Positions 1 to 12,223 are shown, counted from the stretch's first letter. The stretch is DNA of 64,000 bases from Streptomyces zhihengii (GCF_016919245.1 NZ_JAFEJA010000001.1:6101501-6165500), one strand, 5' to 3'. Made by a program: numbers and translations. The notes: a model not told the origin generated them from the letters alone.

Positions 1-1
1 T

Positions 2-1135
2 GCCATCAACCGAATGATCGAGGTCGGTCTCAAAGGCGTCGAGTTCATCGCGATCAACACGGACGCGCAAGCGCTGTTGATGAGCGACGCCGACGTCAAG
101 CTCGACGTCGGCCGCGAACTCACCCGGGGCCTCGGCGCCGGCGCCAACCCGGCCGTCGGCCGCAAGGCGGCAGAGGACCACCGCGAGGAGATCGAGGAGG
201 TCCTCAAGGGGGCCGACATGGTCTTCGTCACCGCGGGCGAAGGCGGCGGCACCGGTACCGGCGGCGCCCCCGTGGTCGCCAACATCGCCCGGTCGCTCGG
301 CGCACTGACCATCGGCGTCGTCACCCGCCCCTTCACCTTCGAGGGCCGCCGGCGCGCCAACCAGGCGGAGGACGGCATCGCCGAGCTCCGCGAAGAGGTC
401 GACACCCTCATCGTGATCCCCAACGACCGCCTGCTGTCCATCTCGGACCGCCAGGTGAGCGTCCTGGACGCGTTCAAGTCCGCGGACCAGGTGCTGCTGT
501 CGGGTGTCCAGGGCATCACCGACCTCATCACCACCCCCGGCCTGATCAACCTCGACTTCGCCGACGTCAAGTCCGTGATGTCCGAGGCCGGGTCGGCCCT
601 GATGGGCATCGGCTCCGCCCGCGGCGACGACCGCGCGGTGGCCGCGGCGGAGATGGCCATCTCCTCCCCGCTGCTGGAGGCGTCCATCGACGGCGCCCGC
701 GGCGTGCTGCTCTCCATCTCCGGCGGAAGCGACCTCGGTCTCTTCGAGATCAACGAGGCCGCCCAGCTCGTCAGCGAGGCCGCCCACCCCGAGGCCAACA
801 TCATCTTCGGCGCCGTCATCGACGACGCGCTCGGCGACGAGGTCCGGGTCACCGTCATCGCGGCCGGCTTCGACGGCGGCCAGCCGCCGACCCGCCGGGA
901 GAACGTCATCGGCTCGGCCTCGGCCAAGCGCGAGGAGCAGGCCCCGCCGCAGCGCCCCGAGCCGGTGCGCCCGGCGAGCGGTCTGGGCACCGTGCCGGTG
1001 CGCGAGGAGCCCCCGGCGCCCGAGCCCGCCCCCGTCGCAGGCGACGCGGTCTCCTCGGCCCCGCCCCAGGTCCCCTCGGCCCGCCCGTACGACACCCAGG
1101 CCGAAGAGCTGGATGTCCCCGACTTCCTGAAGTGA
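2..1135 (+). CDS. ftsZ: Cell division protein FtsZ (5' end cut by window edge)
   Basis: Tubulin-like GTPase that polymerises into the Z ring and recruits the septation machinery. The frame is open from base 2, and the first visible residues, [12 protein letters not shown], are internal, so roughly 20-25 N-terminal residues lie outside. The tubulin signature GGGTGTGG is present, as are the T7 synergy loop ([11 protein letters not shown]) and the conserved C-terminal tail ending LDVPDFLK that binds partners such as SepF. A Pro/Ala-rich linker precedes the tail. The stop overlaps the GTG of the next gene (GTGA), so ftsZ and pgeF are translationally coupled. Gene order with sepF and divIVA downstream is the standard actinobacterial division cluster. 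Confidence 0.97.
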   Translation, partial: AINRMIEVGLKGVEFIAINTDAQALLMSDADVKLDVGRELTRGLGAGANPAVGRKAAEDHREEIEEVLKGADMVFVTAGEGGGTGTGGAPVVANIARSLGALTIGVVTRPFTFEGRRRANQAEDGIAELREEVDTLIVIPNDRLLSISDRQVSVLDAFKSADQVLLSGVQGITDLITTPGLINLDFADVKSVMSEAGSALMGIGSARGDDRAVAAAEMAISSPLLEASIDGARGVLLSISGGSDLGLFEINEAAQLVSEAAHPEANIIFGAVIDDALGDEVRVTVIAAGFDGGQPPTRRENVIGSASAKREEQAPPQRPEPVRPASGLGTVPVREEPPAPEPAPVAGDAVSSAPPQVPSARPYDTQAEELDVPDFLK

Positions 1136-1881
1136 CCGTGGAGCACGACGCGATACACGCGAGCGGCGCCCACTTCGCCTTCACCGACAGGTGGGGCGGG
1201 GTGAGCGCCGTTCCGTACGAGGAGCTCAACCTCGGCGGCGCGGTCGGCGACGACCCGGACGCCGTGCGGACCAACCGTGCCGTCGCGGCACGGGCCCTGG
1301 GCCTCGACCCGGAGCTGGTCGTCTGGATGAACCAGGTGCACGGCAGGGACGTCGCCGTGGTCGACGGCCCGTGGGGGGACGCGCCCGTCCCCTCCGTCGA
1401 CGGTGTCGTCACCGCCCGGCGGGGACTGGCGCTCGCGGTGCTGACCGCGGACTGCGCCCCCGTCCTGCTGGCCGACCCGGTGGCGGGCGTCGCCGCCGCG
1501 GCCCACGCGGGACGGCCCGGCACCGTCGCCGGCATCGTGCCGGCCACGGTCCGGGCGATGACCGGTCTCGGTGCCGAACCGGAACGCATCATCGCCCGCA
1601 CCGGCCCGGCCGTTTGCGGTCGCTGCTACGAAGTTCCCGAGCAGATGCGGGCGGATGTCGCCGAAGCGGAACCGGCCGCATGGTCCGAGACGAGCTGGGG
1701 CACCCCGGCCGTCGACGTGACCGCGGCGGTGCACGCCCAGCTCGCCGCGCTCGGCGTCACCGACCGCCGCGCGTCCGGGATCTGCACCCTGGAATCGCGC
1801 GACCACTACTCGTACCGCCGTGACCGGACCACCGGGCGGCTCGCCGGATACGTCTGGCTCGAAGGCCGGGAAGAGTCATGA
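1132..1881 (+). CDS. pgeF: YfiH/PgeF family protein (peptidoglycan editing factor, multicopper-oxidase-like fold)
   Basis: 249-residue member of the YfiH/PgeF/LACC1 family. E. coli members prevent misincorporation of L-Ser for L-Ala in peptidoglycan precursors, and other members have purine-nucleoside phosphorylase or laccase-type activity. Visible family signatures are [24 protein letters not shown] and CGRCYEVP, which supply the His and Cys residues of the metal/active site. The usual AHAGWRG motif reads AHAGRPG here. The GTG start overlaps the ftsZ stop and the 3' end overlaps yggS by 4 nt, so it is in the division operon. The exact substrate in Streptomyces is not deducible from sequence. 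Confidence 0.9.
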   Translation: MTVEHDAIHASGAHFAFTDRWGGVSAVPYEELNLGGAVGDDPDAVRTNRAVAARALGLDPELVVWMNQVHGRDVAVVDGPWGDAPVPSVDGVVTARRGLALAVLTADCAPVLLADPVAGVAAAAHAGRPGTVAGIVPATVRAMTGLGAEPERIIARTGPAVCGRCYEVPEQMRADVAEAEPAAWSETSWGTPAVDVTAAVHAQLAALGVTDRRASGICTLESRDHYSYRRDRTTGRLAGYVWLEGREES

Positions 1882-2597
1882 CGGACCGCAGCACCGAACT
1901 CGCCGCCAACCTGGCCCGGGTGGAGGAGCGGATCGCCGCCGCCTGCGCCGCCGCAGGCCGCGACCGCGGCGAGGTGACCCTGATCGTGGTCACCAAGACC
2001 TACCCGGCGTCCGATGTGAGGATCCTGCACGGACTCGGGGTGCGGCACATGGCGGAGAACCGCGACCAGGACGCGGCGCCGAAGGCGACGGCCTGCGCGG
2101 ATCTGGACATCCACTGGCATTTCGTCGGTCAGCTCCAGACCAACAAAGTCCGTTCCGTGGCGGGTTACGCCGATGTCGTGCAGTCCGTCGACCGCCCGAA
2201 GCTCGTCTCCGCCCTCTCGGCCGCCGCGGTCCGGGCGGAACGCGAGATCGACTGCCTGGTCCAGGTCGCGCTCGACGCCGAGTCGGGGCAGCAGGGCGAG
2301 CGCGGGGGCGTCGCGCCGGACCGCATCGAGGAGTTGGCCGGCGCGGTGGCCGCCGCGCCGGGGCTGCGGCTCGGCGGACTGATGACCGTCGCGCCGCTCG
2401 CCGGCCCCTTCGCGGGGCGGCAACAGGCGGCGTTCGAGCAGCTGATGGAATTCTCATCCGGCCTGCGCGCGACCCATCCGGCTGCGAACATGGTGTCAGC
2501 AGGGATGAGTGCGGACCTCGAGCAGGCCGTGGCAGCCGGAGCGACACATGTGCGCGTCGGTACCGCGGTACTCGGAGTCCGACCGAGGCTCCGGTAA
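1878..2597 (+). CDS. yggS: YggS/PLPBP family PLP-binding protein
   Basis: 239 residues, the usual length for the COG0325 family of non-catalytic PLP carriers that maintain vitamin B6 and amino/keto-acid balance. The PLP lysine is expected in VVTKTYPASDV (about residue 38). The family motifs HFVGQLQTNK and the C-terminal VRVGTAVLG phosphate-binding stretch are present. The ATG overlaps the pgeF stop (ATGA). It sits between ftsZ and sepF, as in most Gram-positive division clusters. A role specific to division is not established. Confidence 0.93.
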   Translation: MTDRSTELAANLARVEERIAAACAAAGRDRGEVTLIVVTKTYPASDVRILHGLGVRHMAENRDQDAAPKATACADLDIHWHFVGQLQTNKVRSVAGYADVVQSVDRPKLVSALSAAAVRAEREIDCLVQVALDAESGQQGERGGVAPDRIEELAGAVAAAPGLRLGGLMTVAPLAGPFAGRQQAAFEQLMEFSSGLRATHPAANMVSAGMSADLEQAVAAGATHVRVGTAVLGVRPRLR

Positions 2598-2721
2598 CGT
2601 CGCGAAGCAAGTCGGACCACAGTAGAAAATATGGTCATTCCCGTCGAAAGCGGGGCGGGCCGCGTGGATACGGGCACTTGGTGACGAATGCCGATCCACC
2701 ACAGAGCGGAGGACTCAGAGA

Positions 2722-3327
2722 ATGGCCGGCGCTATGCGCAAGATGGCGGTCTACCTCGGCCTCGTGGAGGACGATGGGTACGACGGCCGGGGCTTCGACC
2801 CCGATGACGACTTCGAACCCGAGCCCGAGCCGGAGCGCGACCACCGGCGGCACGCACCCCCGCACCAGATCGAGCGGGAGGAGCCGGTCCGCGTGGCCGC
2901 CCCGCCCGCACCGCGCGAGCCCATCGCCCTGCCGGTCGAGAGCCCGCGCCCGGCGCGCATCGCCCCCGTGGCATCCATCACACCTGAACGTCCGAGCCTG
3001 GAGAAGAACGCACCGGTGATCATGCCCAAGGCCGTGTCCGAGCGGGAGCCCTACCGCATCACCACGCTGCACCCCCGGACCTACAACGAGGCCCGTACCA
3101 TCGGGGAACACTTCCGTGAGGGCACCCCGGTGATCATGAACCTCACGGAGATGGACGACACCGACGCGAAGCGACTTGTCGACTTTGCCGCGGGACTCGT
3201 CTTCGGCCTGCATGGCAGCATTGAACGAGTGACGCAGAAGGTGTTCCTGTTGTCGCCTGCTAACGTCGATGTCACGGCTGAGGACAAGGCCCGCATCGCA
3301 GAGGGCGGATTCTTCAACCAGAGCTGA
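2722..3327 (+). CDS. sepF: Cell division protein SepF
   Basis: 201 residues. SepF bundles FtsZ filaments and anchors them to the membrane. The N-terminus ([15 protein letters not shown]) is the amphipathic membrane-targeting helix. An acidic then Pro-rich linker covers about 20-105, and the SepF core lies at about 110-195 ([35 protein letters not shown]-type helix). A GGAGG Shine-Dalgarno lies 11 nt upstream of the ATG. The 124-nt gap after yggS is relatively AT-rich around 2625-2635 and may hold a promoter. Its closeness to ftsZ fits joint action at the septum. Confidence 0.95.
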   Translation: MAGAMRKMAVYLGLVEDDGYDGRGFDPDDDFEPEPEPERDHRRHAPPHQIEREEPVRVAAPPAPREPIALPVESPRPARIAPVASITPERPSLEKNAPVIMPKAVSEREPYRITTLHPRTYNEARTIGEHFREGTPVIMNLTEMDDTDAKRLVDFAAGLVFGLHGSIERVTQKVFLLSPANVDVTAEDKARIAEGGFFNQS

Positions 3328-3397
3328 GGAAAGACTCCGGGAACGACCCGGCCGCACGGCCGGCAACACGAAAGACCAGGGGAGAGGGAAGCGCGGG

Positions 3398-3694
3398 ATG
3401 GGCGTCGCACTACAAGTGATCTACATCGCGCTGATGTGCTTCCTGGTCGTGTTGATCTTCCGGCTGGTCATGGACTACGTCTTCCAGTTCGCACGTTCAT
3501 GGCAACCCGGCAAGGCGATGGTGGTCGTTCTGGAGGCCACCTACACTGTCACCGATCCACCGCTCAAGCTTCTTCGGCGGTTCATCCCGCCGTTGCGTCT
3601 CGGGGGCGTGGCACTCGACCTGTCCTTCTTCGTTCTGATGATCATCGTCTACATCCTGATCTCCGTCGTCCGCGGCGTGGGGAGCTCGATGTGA
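3398..3694 (+). CDS. YggT family membrane protein
   Basis: 98 residues with two hydrophobic segments (about 5-28 and 72-92) separated by a short loop containing the family pattern TDPPLKLLRRFIPPL. YggT proteins are small integral membrane proteins found beside sepF and divIVA in Gram-positives and have a proposed role in envelope or osmotic functions. The frame is open further upstream, but the ATG at 3398 is preceded by GGGGAGAGGGAAG and gives the normal family length, so I chose it. It lies 70 nt after sepF and 49 nt before divIVA, so co-transcription is likely. Confidence 0.9.
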   Translation: MGVALQVIYIALMCFLVVLIFRLVMDYVFQFARSWQPGKAMVVVLEATYTVTDPPLKLLRRFIPPLRLGGVALDLSFFVLMIIVYILISVVRGVGSSM

Positions 3695-3743
3695 GCGATA
3701 CGGTCCTGCCGACTGCCGACGACTACGTAGAGGTGAAGAAGAG

Positions 3744-4874
3744 ATGCCGCTGACCCCCGAGGACGTGCGGAACAAGCAGTTCACGACCGTCCGCCTCCGA
3801 GAAGGCTATGACGAGGACGAGGTCGATGCCTTCCTCGACGAGGTCGAAGCCGAACTGACCCGCCTGCTCCGCGAGAACGAGGACCTGCGGGCCAAGCTGG
3901 CCGCCGCGACCCGTGCGGCCGCGCAGAACCAGCAGCAGCAGGGCATGCGCAAACCGCCGGAGCCGCAGGACGGCCGCGGTCCCGGCGCTCCCGTGCCCGC
4001 CGCCATATCCGGACCTCCGGTTCAGCAGCAGCCCCCGCAGATGGGTCCGCCCCAGCTGCCCGGTGGTGCTCCCCAGCTGCCGGCCGGTCCGAGCCACGGC
4101 GGCCCGCAGGGCCCCGGCGGCCCCATGGGCCCCGGTCCGATGCAGGGCGGCCCCATGGGCGGTCCGATGGGTGGCCCCATGGGTCACGGCGGCCCCCAGG
4201 GTCCCGGCCCGATGGGCCAGGGTCCGATGGGTCAGGGTCCGATGGGGCAGGGCCCGATGGGTCAGGGCCCCGGCGGCGACAGTGCCGCACGTGTGCTCTC
4301 GCTGGCCCAGCAGACCGCCGACCAGGCGATCGCCGAGGCCCGCTCCGAGGCCAACAAGATCGTCGGCGAGGCGCGTTCGCGCGCCGAGGGCCTGGAGCGC
4401 GACGCCCGCGCCAAGGCCGACGCCCTGGAGCGGGACGCCCAGGAGAAGCACCGCGTCGCGATGGGCTCCCTGGAGTCCGCGCGCGCGACGCTGGAGCGCA
4501 AGGTCGAGGACCTGCGCGGCTTCGAGCGCGAGTACCGCACCCGTCTGAAGTCGTACCTGGAGTCGCAGCTCCGCCAGCTGGAGACCCAGGCCGACGACTC
4601 GCTGGCCCCGCCGCGCGCCCCCGCGGCGGCGTCGCTCCCGCCGTCCCCGGCGCCCTCCATGGCACCGGCCGGCGCGAGCGCCCCGTCCTACGGCGGCAAC
4701 CAGACGATGGGCGGCCACGGCCCCTCGCCGTCCGGCCCCTCGTACGGCGGCCAGCAGCAGATGTCCCCGGCGATGACCCAGCCGATGGCACCGGTGCGGC
4801 CGCAGGCGCCGCAGCCGATGCAGCAGGCGCCGTCGCCGATGCGGGGCTTTCTGATCGACGAGGACGACAACTGA
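3744..4874 (+). CDS. divIVA: DivIVA / Wag31 polar growth determinant
   Basis: 376 residues. DivIVA marks curved membrane at hyphal tips and directs polar growth; it is essential in Streptomyces. The N-terminal lipid-binding domain (about 1-60) contains FTTVRLREGYDEDEVDAFLDE. A Gln/Gly/Pro/Met-rich linker follows (about 62-176) and includes four exact GPMGQ pentapeptide repeats (155-174). A long second coiled coil (about 178-280) has the typical Ala/Glu/Arg heptads, and a Pro/Gln-rich tail ends in RGFLIDEDDN. GAGGTGAAGAAGAG precedes the ATG. A strong hairpin terminator closes the cluster at 4906-4950. Confidence 0.96.
   Translation: MPLTPEDVRNKQFTTVRLREGYDEDEVDAFLDEVEAELTRLLRENEDLRAKLAAATRAAAQNQQQQGMRKPPEPQDGRGPGAPVPAAISGPPVQQQPPQMGPPQLPGGAPQLPAGPSHGGPQGPGGPMGPGPMQGGPMGGPMGGPMGHGGPQGPGPMGQGPMGQGPMGQGPMGQGPGGDSAARVLSLAQQTADQAIAEARSEANKIVGEARSRAEGLERDARAKADALERDAQEKHRVAMGSLESARATLERKVEDLRGFEREYRTRLKSYLESQLRQLETQADDSLAPPRAPAAASLPPSPAPSMAPAGASAPSYGGNQTMGGHGPSPSGPSYGGQQQMSPAMTQPMAPVRPQAPQPMQQAPSPMRGFLIDEDDN
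4206..4265 (+). repeat. Four tandem 15-bp units in the divIVA linker
   Basis: Four consecutive 15-bp units each encode GPMGQ within divIVA. They differ only at a few third positions. Similar, less regular GGPMG units precede them at about 4140-4190. This is an in-frame microsatellite-like tract that could change copy number without breaking the gene. Confidence 0.9.
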
Positions 4875-4905
4875 CGCCGCGCGCGTGACTGGTCGGCAGA
4901 CCACA

Positions 4906-4950
4906 GGGCCGGGCCCGGAAGCACACCAGTGCTCCGGGCCCGGCCCTTTT
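4906..4950 (+). terminator. Rho-independent terminator after divIVA
   Basis: An 18-bp inverted repeat (GGGCCGGGCCCGGA, one bulged A, then GCAC; loop ACCA; perfect return arm) is followed directly by TTTT. It starts 31 nt after the divIVA stop and ends the division cluster. Confidence 0.9.
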
Positions 4951-5018
4951 GCGCGTCCCCCGGGGAGCCGCGCGGCGGGCGATCTTTGTGCCTGGGCGCG
5001 TGGGTGACCTTGCGGTCT

Positions 5019-5114
5019 CGTGGGTGGGTCGGTGGCCTCTCGGCCTGGGAGGCGGGTGGGTCGGTGGCCTCTCGGCCTGATAGGCGGGTGGGCCGGCGAC
5101 TTCTCGGCCTCGCC
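5019..5114. repeat. Three ~32-bp tandem intergenic units
   Basis: Units begin at 5019, 5051 and 5083 with the core GGGTGGGTCGGTGGCCTCTC; the third is diverged. No convincing coding frame runs through them. They lie in the divIVA-ileS convergent gap. Confidence 0.8.
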
Positions 5115-5235
5115 GGCGTTTGAGGCGCGGGGGTGTGGGGGCGGAGCCCCTGCCGGGGGGTGTGGGGTTTTCGGGGTGCCTGGCCCCGGGTGGTGGGGTA
5201 CGTCGCTGCGCGCCGTGTCCTCAATCGCCGGACGG

Positions 5236-5327
5236 GTTGGAGTGGCCGGCGCCGTGGTCCGGTGGCCGGTCGGGCTGGGGTGGCCGGCGGCGTCGTCCGG
5301 TGGCCGGTCGGGCTGGGGTGGCCAGGG
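5236..5327. repeat. 38-bp tandem intergenic units
   Basis: Units start at 5236 (diverged), 5274 and 5312 (partial), with core GGTGGCCGGTCGGGCTGGGG. Just upstream (5219-5240) is a CTCAATCGCCGGACGGGTTG segment that resembles, from memory, a dispersed intergenic motif of Streptomyces genomes. No gene is visible between 4951 and 5333. Confidence 0.75.
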
Positions 5328-5333
5328 ACGGGC

Positions 5334-5365
5334 GAGGGCCCGGCAGCGGAGGCTGCCGGGCCCTC
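5334..5365 (-). terminator. Terminator hairpin after ileS
   Basis: A perfect 14-bp inverted repeat (arm GAGGGCCCGGCAGC, 4-nt loop) lies 15 nt beyond the ileS stop. There is no T-run, as is common in high-GC actinomycetes. Confidence 0.75.
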
Positions 5366-5380
5366 GGGACGCCGGGGGCG

Positions 5381-8533
<3,153 letters not shown>

Positions 8534-8801
8534 CGGTCTCCTCCGGCGGACATCTCGCTTGTTCCGTCGGAGGGACGAGAGCCGAACGCTGCGCTCCCGC
8601 GGTACCACCCTCCTTGGCCCCGGGCCCGCAGGCCCCGGACCCCCTCATTGGGGTCGCGATGCCGGTTCTACTCGCCTGGGCGGCTTTCTTCCGGCGGCTC
8701 CGGGGTGATGCTTCGCCTCGCGCTCGCCCCCGGGCTCTCACCGTCCCCGGGTCGCTCATGGCTGCGTACGACGCTACTGGTCCCCATCCATGCCTTTCGC
8801 T
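8534..8801 (-). promoter_or_regulatory. Isoleucine T-box riboswitch leader of ileS
   Basis: On the minus strand the canonical T-box AGGGTGGTACCGCGGGAGC lies at 8611-8593, 60 nt before the start codon. Downstream, CTCCGACGG (8572-8564) can pair with CCGCCGGAG (8549-8541), burying the GGAGGAG ribosome site. No intrinsic terminator is visible, so control is probably translational: uncharged tRNA-Ile pairing with the T-box would free the ribosome site. An ATC that could be the specifier codon occurs at 8709-8707 in the stem I region. An AGTAGAA stretch further on resembles the stem II S-turn motif. The 5' end is set from a TACACT -10-like hexamer at 8813-8808. Confidence 0.85.
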
Positions 8802-8813
8802 GCGCCCAGTGTA

Positions 8814-9109
8814 AGGGCCCGGCGCCCTCGTCGCGGACCGCATTTCCGGGCACGGCGGGGGCGTGGGGAGGGCCGCCGGCGGGGGCGGCGGCGTTGACCC
8901 GAATGCCGCCCGGGGGGCGCGGGGGCGCGCCGCGCTCCCCGGCGGCGGATTACGGGGCGGGGAGCTGGGCACAACGGATGCAGACCCGGCATCCCGCAGC
9001 CGTGACCGGGCCCCACCGGCGGCGTGCCCCGTTGCCGCCGGGCTGGTGTCGATTTATCGTCCCAGCACGATTCGCGAGCAAGATCACAAAATGTGAAGGG
9101 GCCGCGGCC
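8814..9109. other. Divergent intergenic region between ileS and the DksA-type gene
   Basis: About 300 nt without a credible gene. The last 60 nt are locally AT-rich (around TCGATTTATCG). They contain the short palindrome TCACA-AAA-TGTGA at 9084-9096, directly before the Shine-Dalgarno of the 9110 gene, which could be an operator. Confidence 0.5.
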
Positions 9110-9958
9110 ATGGTGGCGAAGAAGACCGCCGACACACCGGCGCACTCCCGTTCCGCCGCCGGTCCCGCGCCGGCCGGGGAGGGCGCGGGGAGGACCGCGA
9201 AGAAGGCTGCCGCGAAGAAGGCGGCGGCGAAGAGGACCGCCGCCGGGAAGACGGCGGCGGCCCCGGCGAAGAAGGCGGCGAAGAAGGCGGCGAAGGCCGC
9301 CGAGAAGGCTGTGAAGAAGCCCGCGAAGAAGGCGCCGGCGAAGACCGCGGCGGCGGGGGCCGCGAAGAAGGCGGCGCCGGGCAGGACCGCGGCGAAGAAG
9401 AGTCCGCCCACGACCGCGGTGGCCTCCGCCCCGGCGGCCACCGAGCAGGCCGCCGAGGCGGCCGCGAAGCAGACAGGAGCCAGGACGGTGGGAACCAAGA
9501 AGACCGCGGCCAGGAGTGCCGCAGGTGTGCCCACGGCCCGCGCGGCGGCCGCCACGGCGCCCGGTGAGCTGGCGGTCCGTCCGGGGGAGGACCCCTGGAC
9601 CGCCGCCGAGGTGGACGAGGCGCGCACGGACCTGGAGAGCGAGGCGGTCCGGCTCACCGCCGAGATCACCTCGTCGGAGAGCGCGCTGGCCGGGCTGATG
9701 CGGGACTCCGGCGACGGCGCGGGCGACGACGAGGCGGACACCGGCACCAAGAACATCACCCGCGAGCACGAGATGGCCCTCGCCGCGAACGCCCGCGAGA
9801 TGCTGGAGCAGACCGAGCGGGCGCTGGAACGGCTGGACGCCGGCACCTACGGACTCTGCGAGAGCTGCGGAAACCCGATCGGCAAGGCCCGGATGCAGGC
9901 GTTCCCCCGCGCGACGCTGTGCGTGGAGTGCAAGCAGAAGCAGGAACGCCGGGGCTGA
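9110..9958 (+). CDS. TraR/DksA-type zinc-finger protein with lysine/alanine-rich histone-H1-like N-terminus
   Basis: 282 residues in two unlike halves. Residues 1-110 are Lys/Ala-rich with many AAKKA and KKAAK repeats, like histone H1 tails or actinobacterial HupS/HU tails, and are probably nucleic-acid binding. Residues about 160-282 form a DksA-like helical region followed by a C4 zinc finger (C250, C253, C271, C274; CX2C-X17-CX2C) with the family wording GLCESCGNPI. DksA proteins bind RNA polymerase through the secondary channel. I chose the ATG after AAGGGGC at 9096; the very long open frame upstream is the ileS shadow. Function is inferred from the domain only. Confidence 0.85.
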   Translation: MVAKKTADTPAHSRSAAGPAPAGEGAGRTAKKAAAKKAAAKRTAAGKTAAAPAKKAAKKAAKAAEKAVKKPAKKAPAKTAAAGAAKKAAPGRTAAKKSPPTTAVASAPAATEQAAEAAAKQTGARTVGTKKTAARSAAGVPTARAAAATAPGELAVRPGEDPWTAAEVDEARTDLESEAVRLTAEITSSESALAGLMRDSGDGAGDDEADTGTKNITREHEMALAANAREMLEQTERALERLDAGTYGLCESCGNPIGKARMQAFPRATLCVECKQKQERRG

Positions 9959-10206
9959 TGCCGCACTGGTGTGCCGTACCCTCGTGCGCAGGGACCCTGT
10001 CCGGCCGGTGATCCGCCGGACCGTGACGCCCGCACGACACCTCGCCGCGCCACCGGCGCGCCCCGGCGGCCCTGCCGCCCGGGACGCCGGGGCGCGGTGC
10101 GGCACGTCGTCGGCGCCTCACGGGGCCCGGACCGCGCGGGCCCGTCCCGGCAGCGGCCCGGTCCGCCGGACGGCCCGCTGTCAGGCACCTAGGTTGAGGG
10201 ACTCAC

Positions 10207-10767
10207 GTGGCAGAGGCGGAGCGCATCATCGGTACGCCGGATGGTGACGACGAGACGGCGGAGCCGGCCGAGCAGCCCAAGGGCAGGCGCAGGATCCTCG
10301 CGCTGTTCACGGTGGCGGTGGTGGCCTATCTGCTCGACCTGATCAGCAAGATCATCGTGGTCGAGAAGCTGGAGCACCACGCGCCGATCGAGATCATCGG
10401 CGATCTGCTCAGGTTCGAGGCGGTCCGCAACCCGGGCGCCGCGTTCGGCATGGGCGAGGCCTTCACGATCATCTTCACCTTCATCGCCGCGTCCGTGATC
10501 GTCGTGATCATCCGGCTCGCCCGCAAGCTCTACAGCCTGCCCTGGGCGATCGCGCTCGGTCTGCTGCTCGGCGGGGCGCTCGGCAACCTCACGGACCGCA
10601 TCTTCCGCTCGCCCGGCGTCTTCGAGGGCGCCGTGGTCGACTTCATCGCGCCGGCCCACTTCGCGGTCTTCAACCTCGCCGACTCGGCGATCGTCTGCGG
10701 CGGCATCCTCATCGTGCTGCTGTCGTTCAAGGGCCTGGACCCCGACGGGACGGTCCACAAGGACTGA
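10207..10767 (+). CDS. lspA: Lipoprotein signal peptidase (SPase II)
   Basis: 186 residues. It cleaves the signal peptide of prolipoproteins after Lgt has lipidated the cysteine. Four membrane segments are visible (about 30-50, 83-103, 111-128, 154-176). The catalytic aspartate motifs are GNLTDRI (D130) and FNLADS (D159), and [11 protein letters not shown] is the conserved substrate-side motif. A charged 28-residue cytoplasmic N-terminus is typical of Streptomyces. The GTG start is preceded by GAGGGA and, further up, TAGGTT. The partner enzyme Lgt is encoded at 50178. Confidence 0.96.
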   Translation: MAEAERIIGTPDGDDETAEPAEQPKGRRRILALFTVAVVAYLLDLISKIIVVEKLEHHAPIEIIGDLLRFEAVRNPGAAFGMGEAFTIIFTFIAASVIVVIIRLARKLYSLPWAIALGLLLGGALGNLTDRIFRSPGVFEGAVVDFIAPAHFAVFNLADSAIVCGGILIVLLSFKGLDPDGTVHKD

Positions 10768-10784
10768 CAAGGCATACTCGACGG

Positions 10785-11726
10785 GTGAGTACCCTTCCCG
10801 AGATCCGCACCCTGCCCGTACCCGACGGCCTGGAGGGCGAGCGCGTCGACGCCGCCATCTCCCGGATGTTCGGCTTCTCCCGCACCAAGGCGGCCGAGCT
10901 GGCCGCTGCCGGGAAGGTGCAGGTCGACGGGTCGGTCGTCGGGAAGTCCGAGCGGGTGCACGGCGGCGCCTGGCTCGAGGTCGAGATGCCGCAGGCGCCC
11001 GCGCCCGTGCAGATCGTGGCCGAGCCCGTCGAGGGCATGGAGATCGTCCACGACGACGACGACATCGTGGTGATCGTCAAGCCGGTCGGCGTCGCCGCCC
11101 ACCCGAGCCCCGGCTGGACGGGGACGACCGTGATCGGCGGCCTGGCCGCGGCCGGCTACCGGATCTCCACCTCCGGCGCCGCCGAGCGCCAGGGCATCGT
11201 CCACCGGCTCGACGTCGGCACCTCCGGGCTGATGGTGGTCGCCAAGTCGGAGCGCGCGTACACCCTGCTGAAGCAGCAGTTCCGGGAGCGGACGGTCGAC
11301 AAGCGCTACCACGCGCTGGTGCAGGGCCACCCCGATCCGCTCAGCGGCACCATCGACGCACCCATCGGCCGGCACCCGAACCTCGACTACAAGTGGGCCG
11401 TCACGGCCGAGGGCAAGCCCTCCGTCACCCACTACGACCTCATCGAGGCGTTCCGGGCGGCCTCGCTGCTCGACATCAAGCTGGAGACCGGCCGCACCCA
11501 CCAGATCCGGGTGCACATGGCCGCCCACCGGCACCCCTGCGTGGGCGACCTCACCTACGGCGCCGACCCCACGATGGCCAAGCGGCTCGGGCTGACGCGG
11601 CAGTGGCTGCACGCCGTGCGCCTCGGCTTCGAGCACCCCGCCGACGGGCAGTGGGTCGAGTTCGCCAGCGACTACCCCGACGACCTCCAGCAGGCGCTGG
11701 AGAAGATCGCGGCGGAGAGCGCGTGA
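10785..11726 (+). CDS. rluD: RluD-type 23S rRNA pseudouridine synthase
   Basis: 313 residues: an N-terminal S4 RNA-binding domain (about 18-75) followed by a PseudoU_synth_2 domain with [12 protein letters not shown], in which D143 is the catalytic aspartate, and RTHQIRVH. It converts uridines to pseudouridine in large-subunit rRNA; exact target positions cannot be read from sequence. It starts 17 nt after lspA. The GTG has no Shine-Dalgarno but is preceded by CATACT with a 6-nt spacer, compatible with a leaderless transcript. The stop overlaps the next GTG. Confidence 0.92.
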   Translation: MSTLPEIRTLPVPDGLEGERVDAAISRMFGFSRTKAAELAAAGKVQVDGSVVGKSERVHGGAWLEVEMPQAPAPVQIVAEPVEGMEIVHDDDDIVVIVKPVGVAAHPSPGWTGTTVIGGLAAAGYRISTSGAAERQGIVHRLDVGTSGLMVVAKSERAYTLLKQQFRERTVDKRYHALVQGHPDPLSGTIDAPIGRHPNLDYKWAVTAEGKPSVTHYDLIEAFRAASLLDIKLETGRTHQIRVHMAAHRHPCVGDLTYGADPTMAKRLGLTRQWLHAVRLGFEHPADGQWVEFASDYPDDLQQALEKIAAESA

Positions 11727-12202
11727 GCGGCTGGAGCCTTCGGGTGGCGGACGGCCCGGCCGACCGTGAGGCGTGCTTCGCGGTCCGCAAGGAGGTCTTC
11801 GTCGCGGAGCAGCGGGTGCCCGAGGAGATCGAGTACGACGCCCTCGACGCCGAGGACACCGGCACCGTGCACGTCCTCGCCGTCCGCGACGACGGGGTGC
11901 CGCTGGGCACCGGCCGGCTGCTGCACGGACCGGCGGCCGCGGACCGCACCGGCGGCGACCTCGCCGTCGGCTCGCTCGGCCGTCTCGCGGTGACCCGGGA
12001 CGCCCGCGGTCTGGGCATCGGGGTGGCCCTGGTCGGCGCGATCGAGGACGCGGCCCGCGAGCGCGGGCTCCGTGCCGTCGACCTGCACGCGCAGTCGCAC
12101 GCGCTGGGCTTCTACGAGCGCCTCGGGTACGTGGCGTACGGCGAGGAGTACCAGGACGCGGGCATCCCGCACCGCTCGATGCGGCGCGCGCTCGACGACT
12201 GA
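11723..12202 (+). CDS. GNAT family N-acetyltransferase
   Basis: 159 residues with the ElaA/YjcF-like GNAT pattern: an N-terminal [19 protein letters not shown], an acetyl-CoA loop in [15 protein letters not shown], and the C-terminal [22 protein letters not shown]. Such proteins acetylate small amines or proteins; the substrate is unknown. The GTG overlaps the rluD stop by 4 nt, so the two are co-translated. The frame is open upstream only because of the rluD shadow. Confidence 0.88.
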   Translation: MSGWSLRVADGPADREACFAVRKEVFVAEQRVPEEIEYDALDAEDTGTVHVLAVRDDGVPLGTGRLLHGPAAADRTGGDLAVGSLGRLAVTRDARGLGIGVALVGAIEDAARERGLRAVDLHAQSHALGFYERLGYVAYGEEYQDAGIPHRSMRRALDD

Positions 12203-12223
12203 GCCGGGCCCGGGGCCGCGGGC

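Noticed and set aside
8863..9096. 77-codon plus-strand frame before the DksA-type gene
   Set aside because: Gly/Ala-rich, no ribosome site, and it ends exactly in the promoter-like AT-rich stretch. Judged non-coding.
9959..10206. Small plus-strand frames of 70-90 codons before lspA
   Set aside because: Arg/Pro-rich translations without Shine-Dalgarno or recognisable features. Treated as the lspA upstream region.
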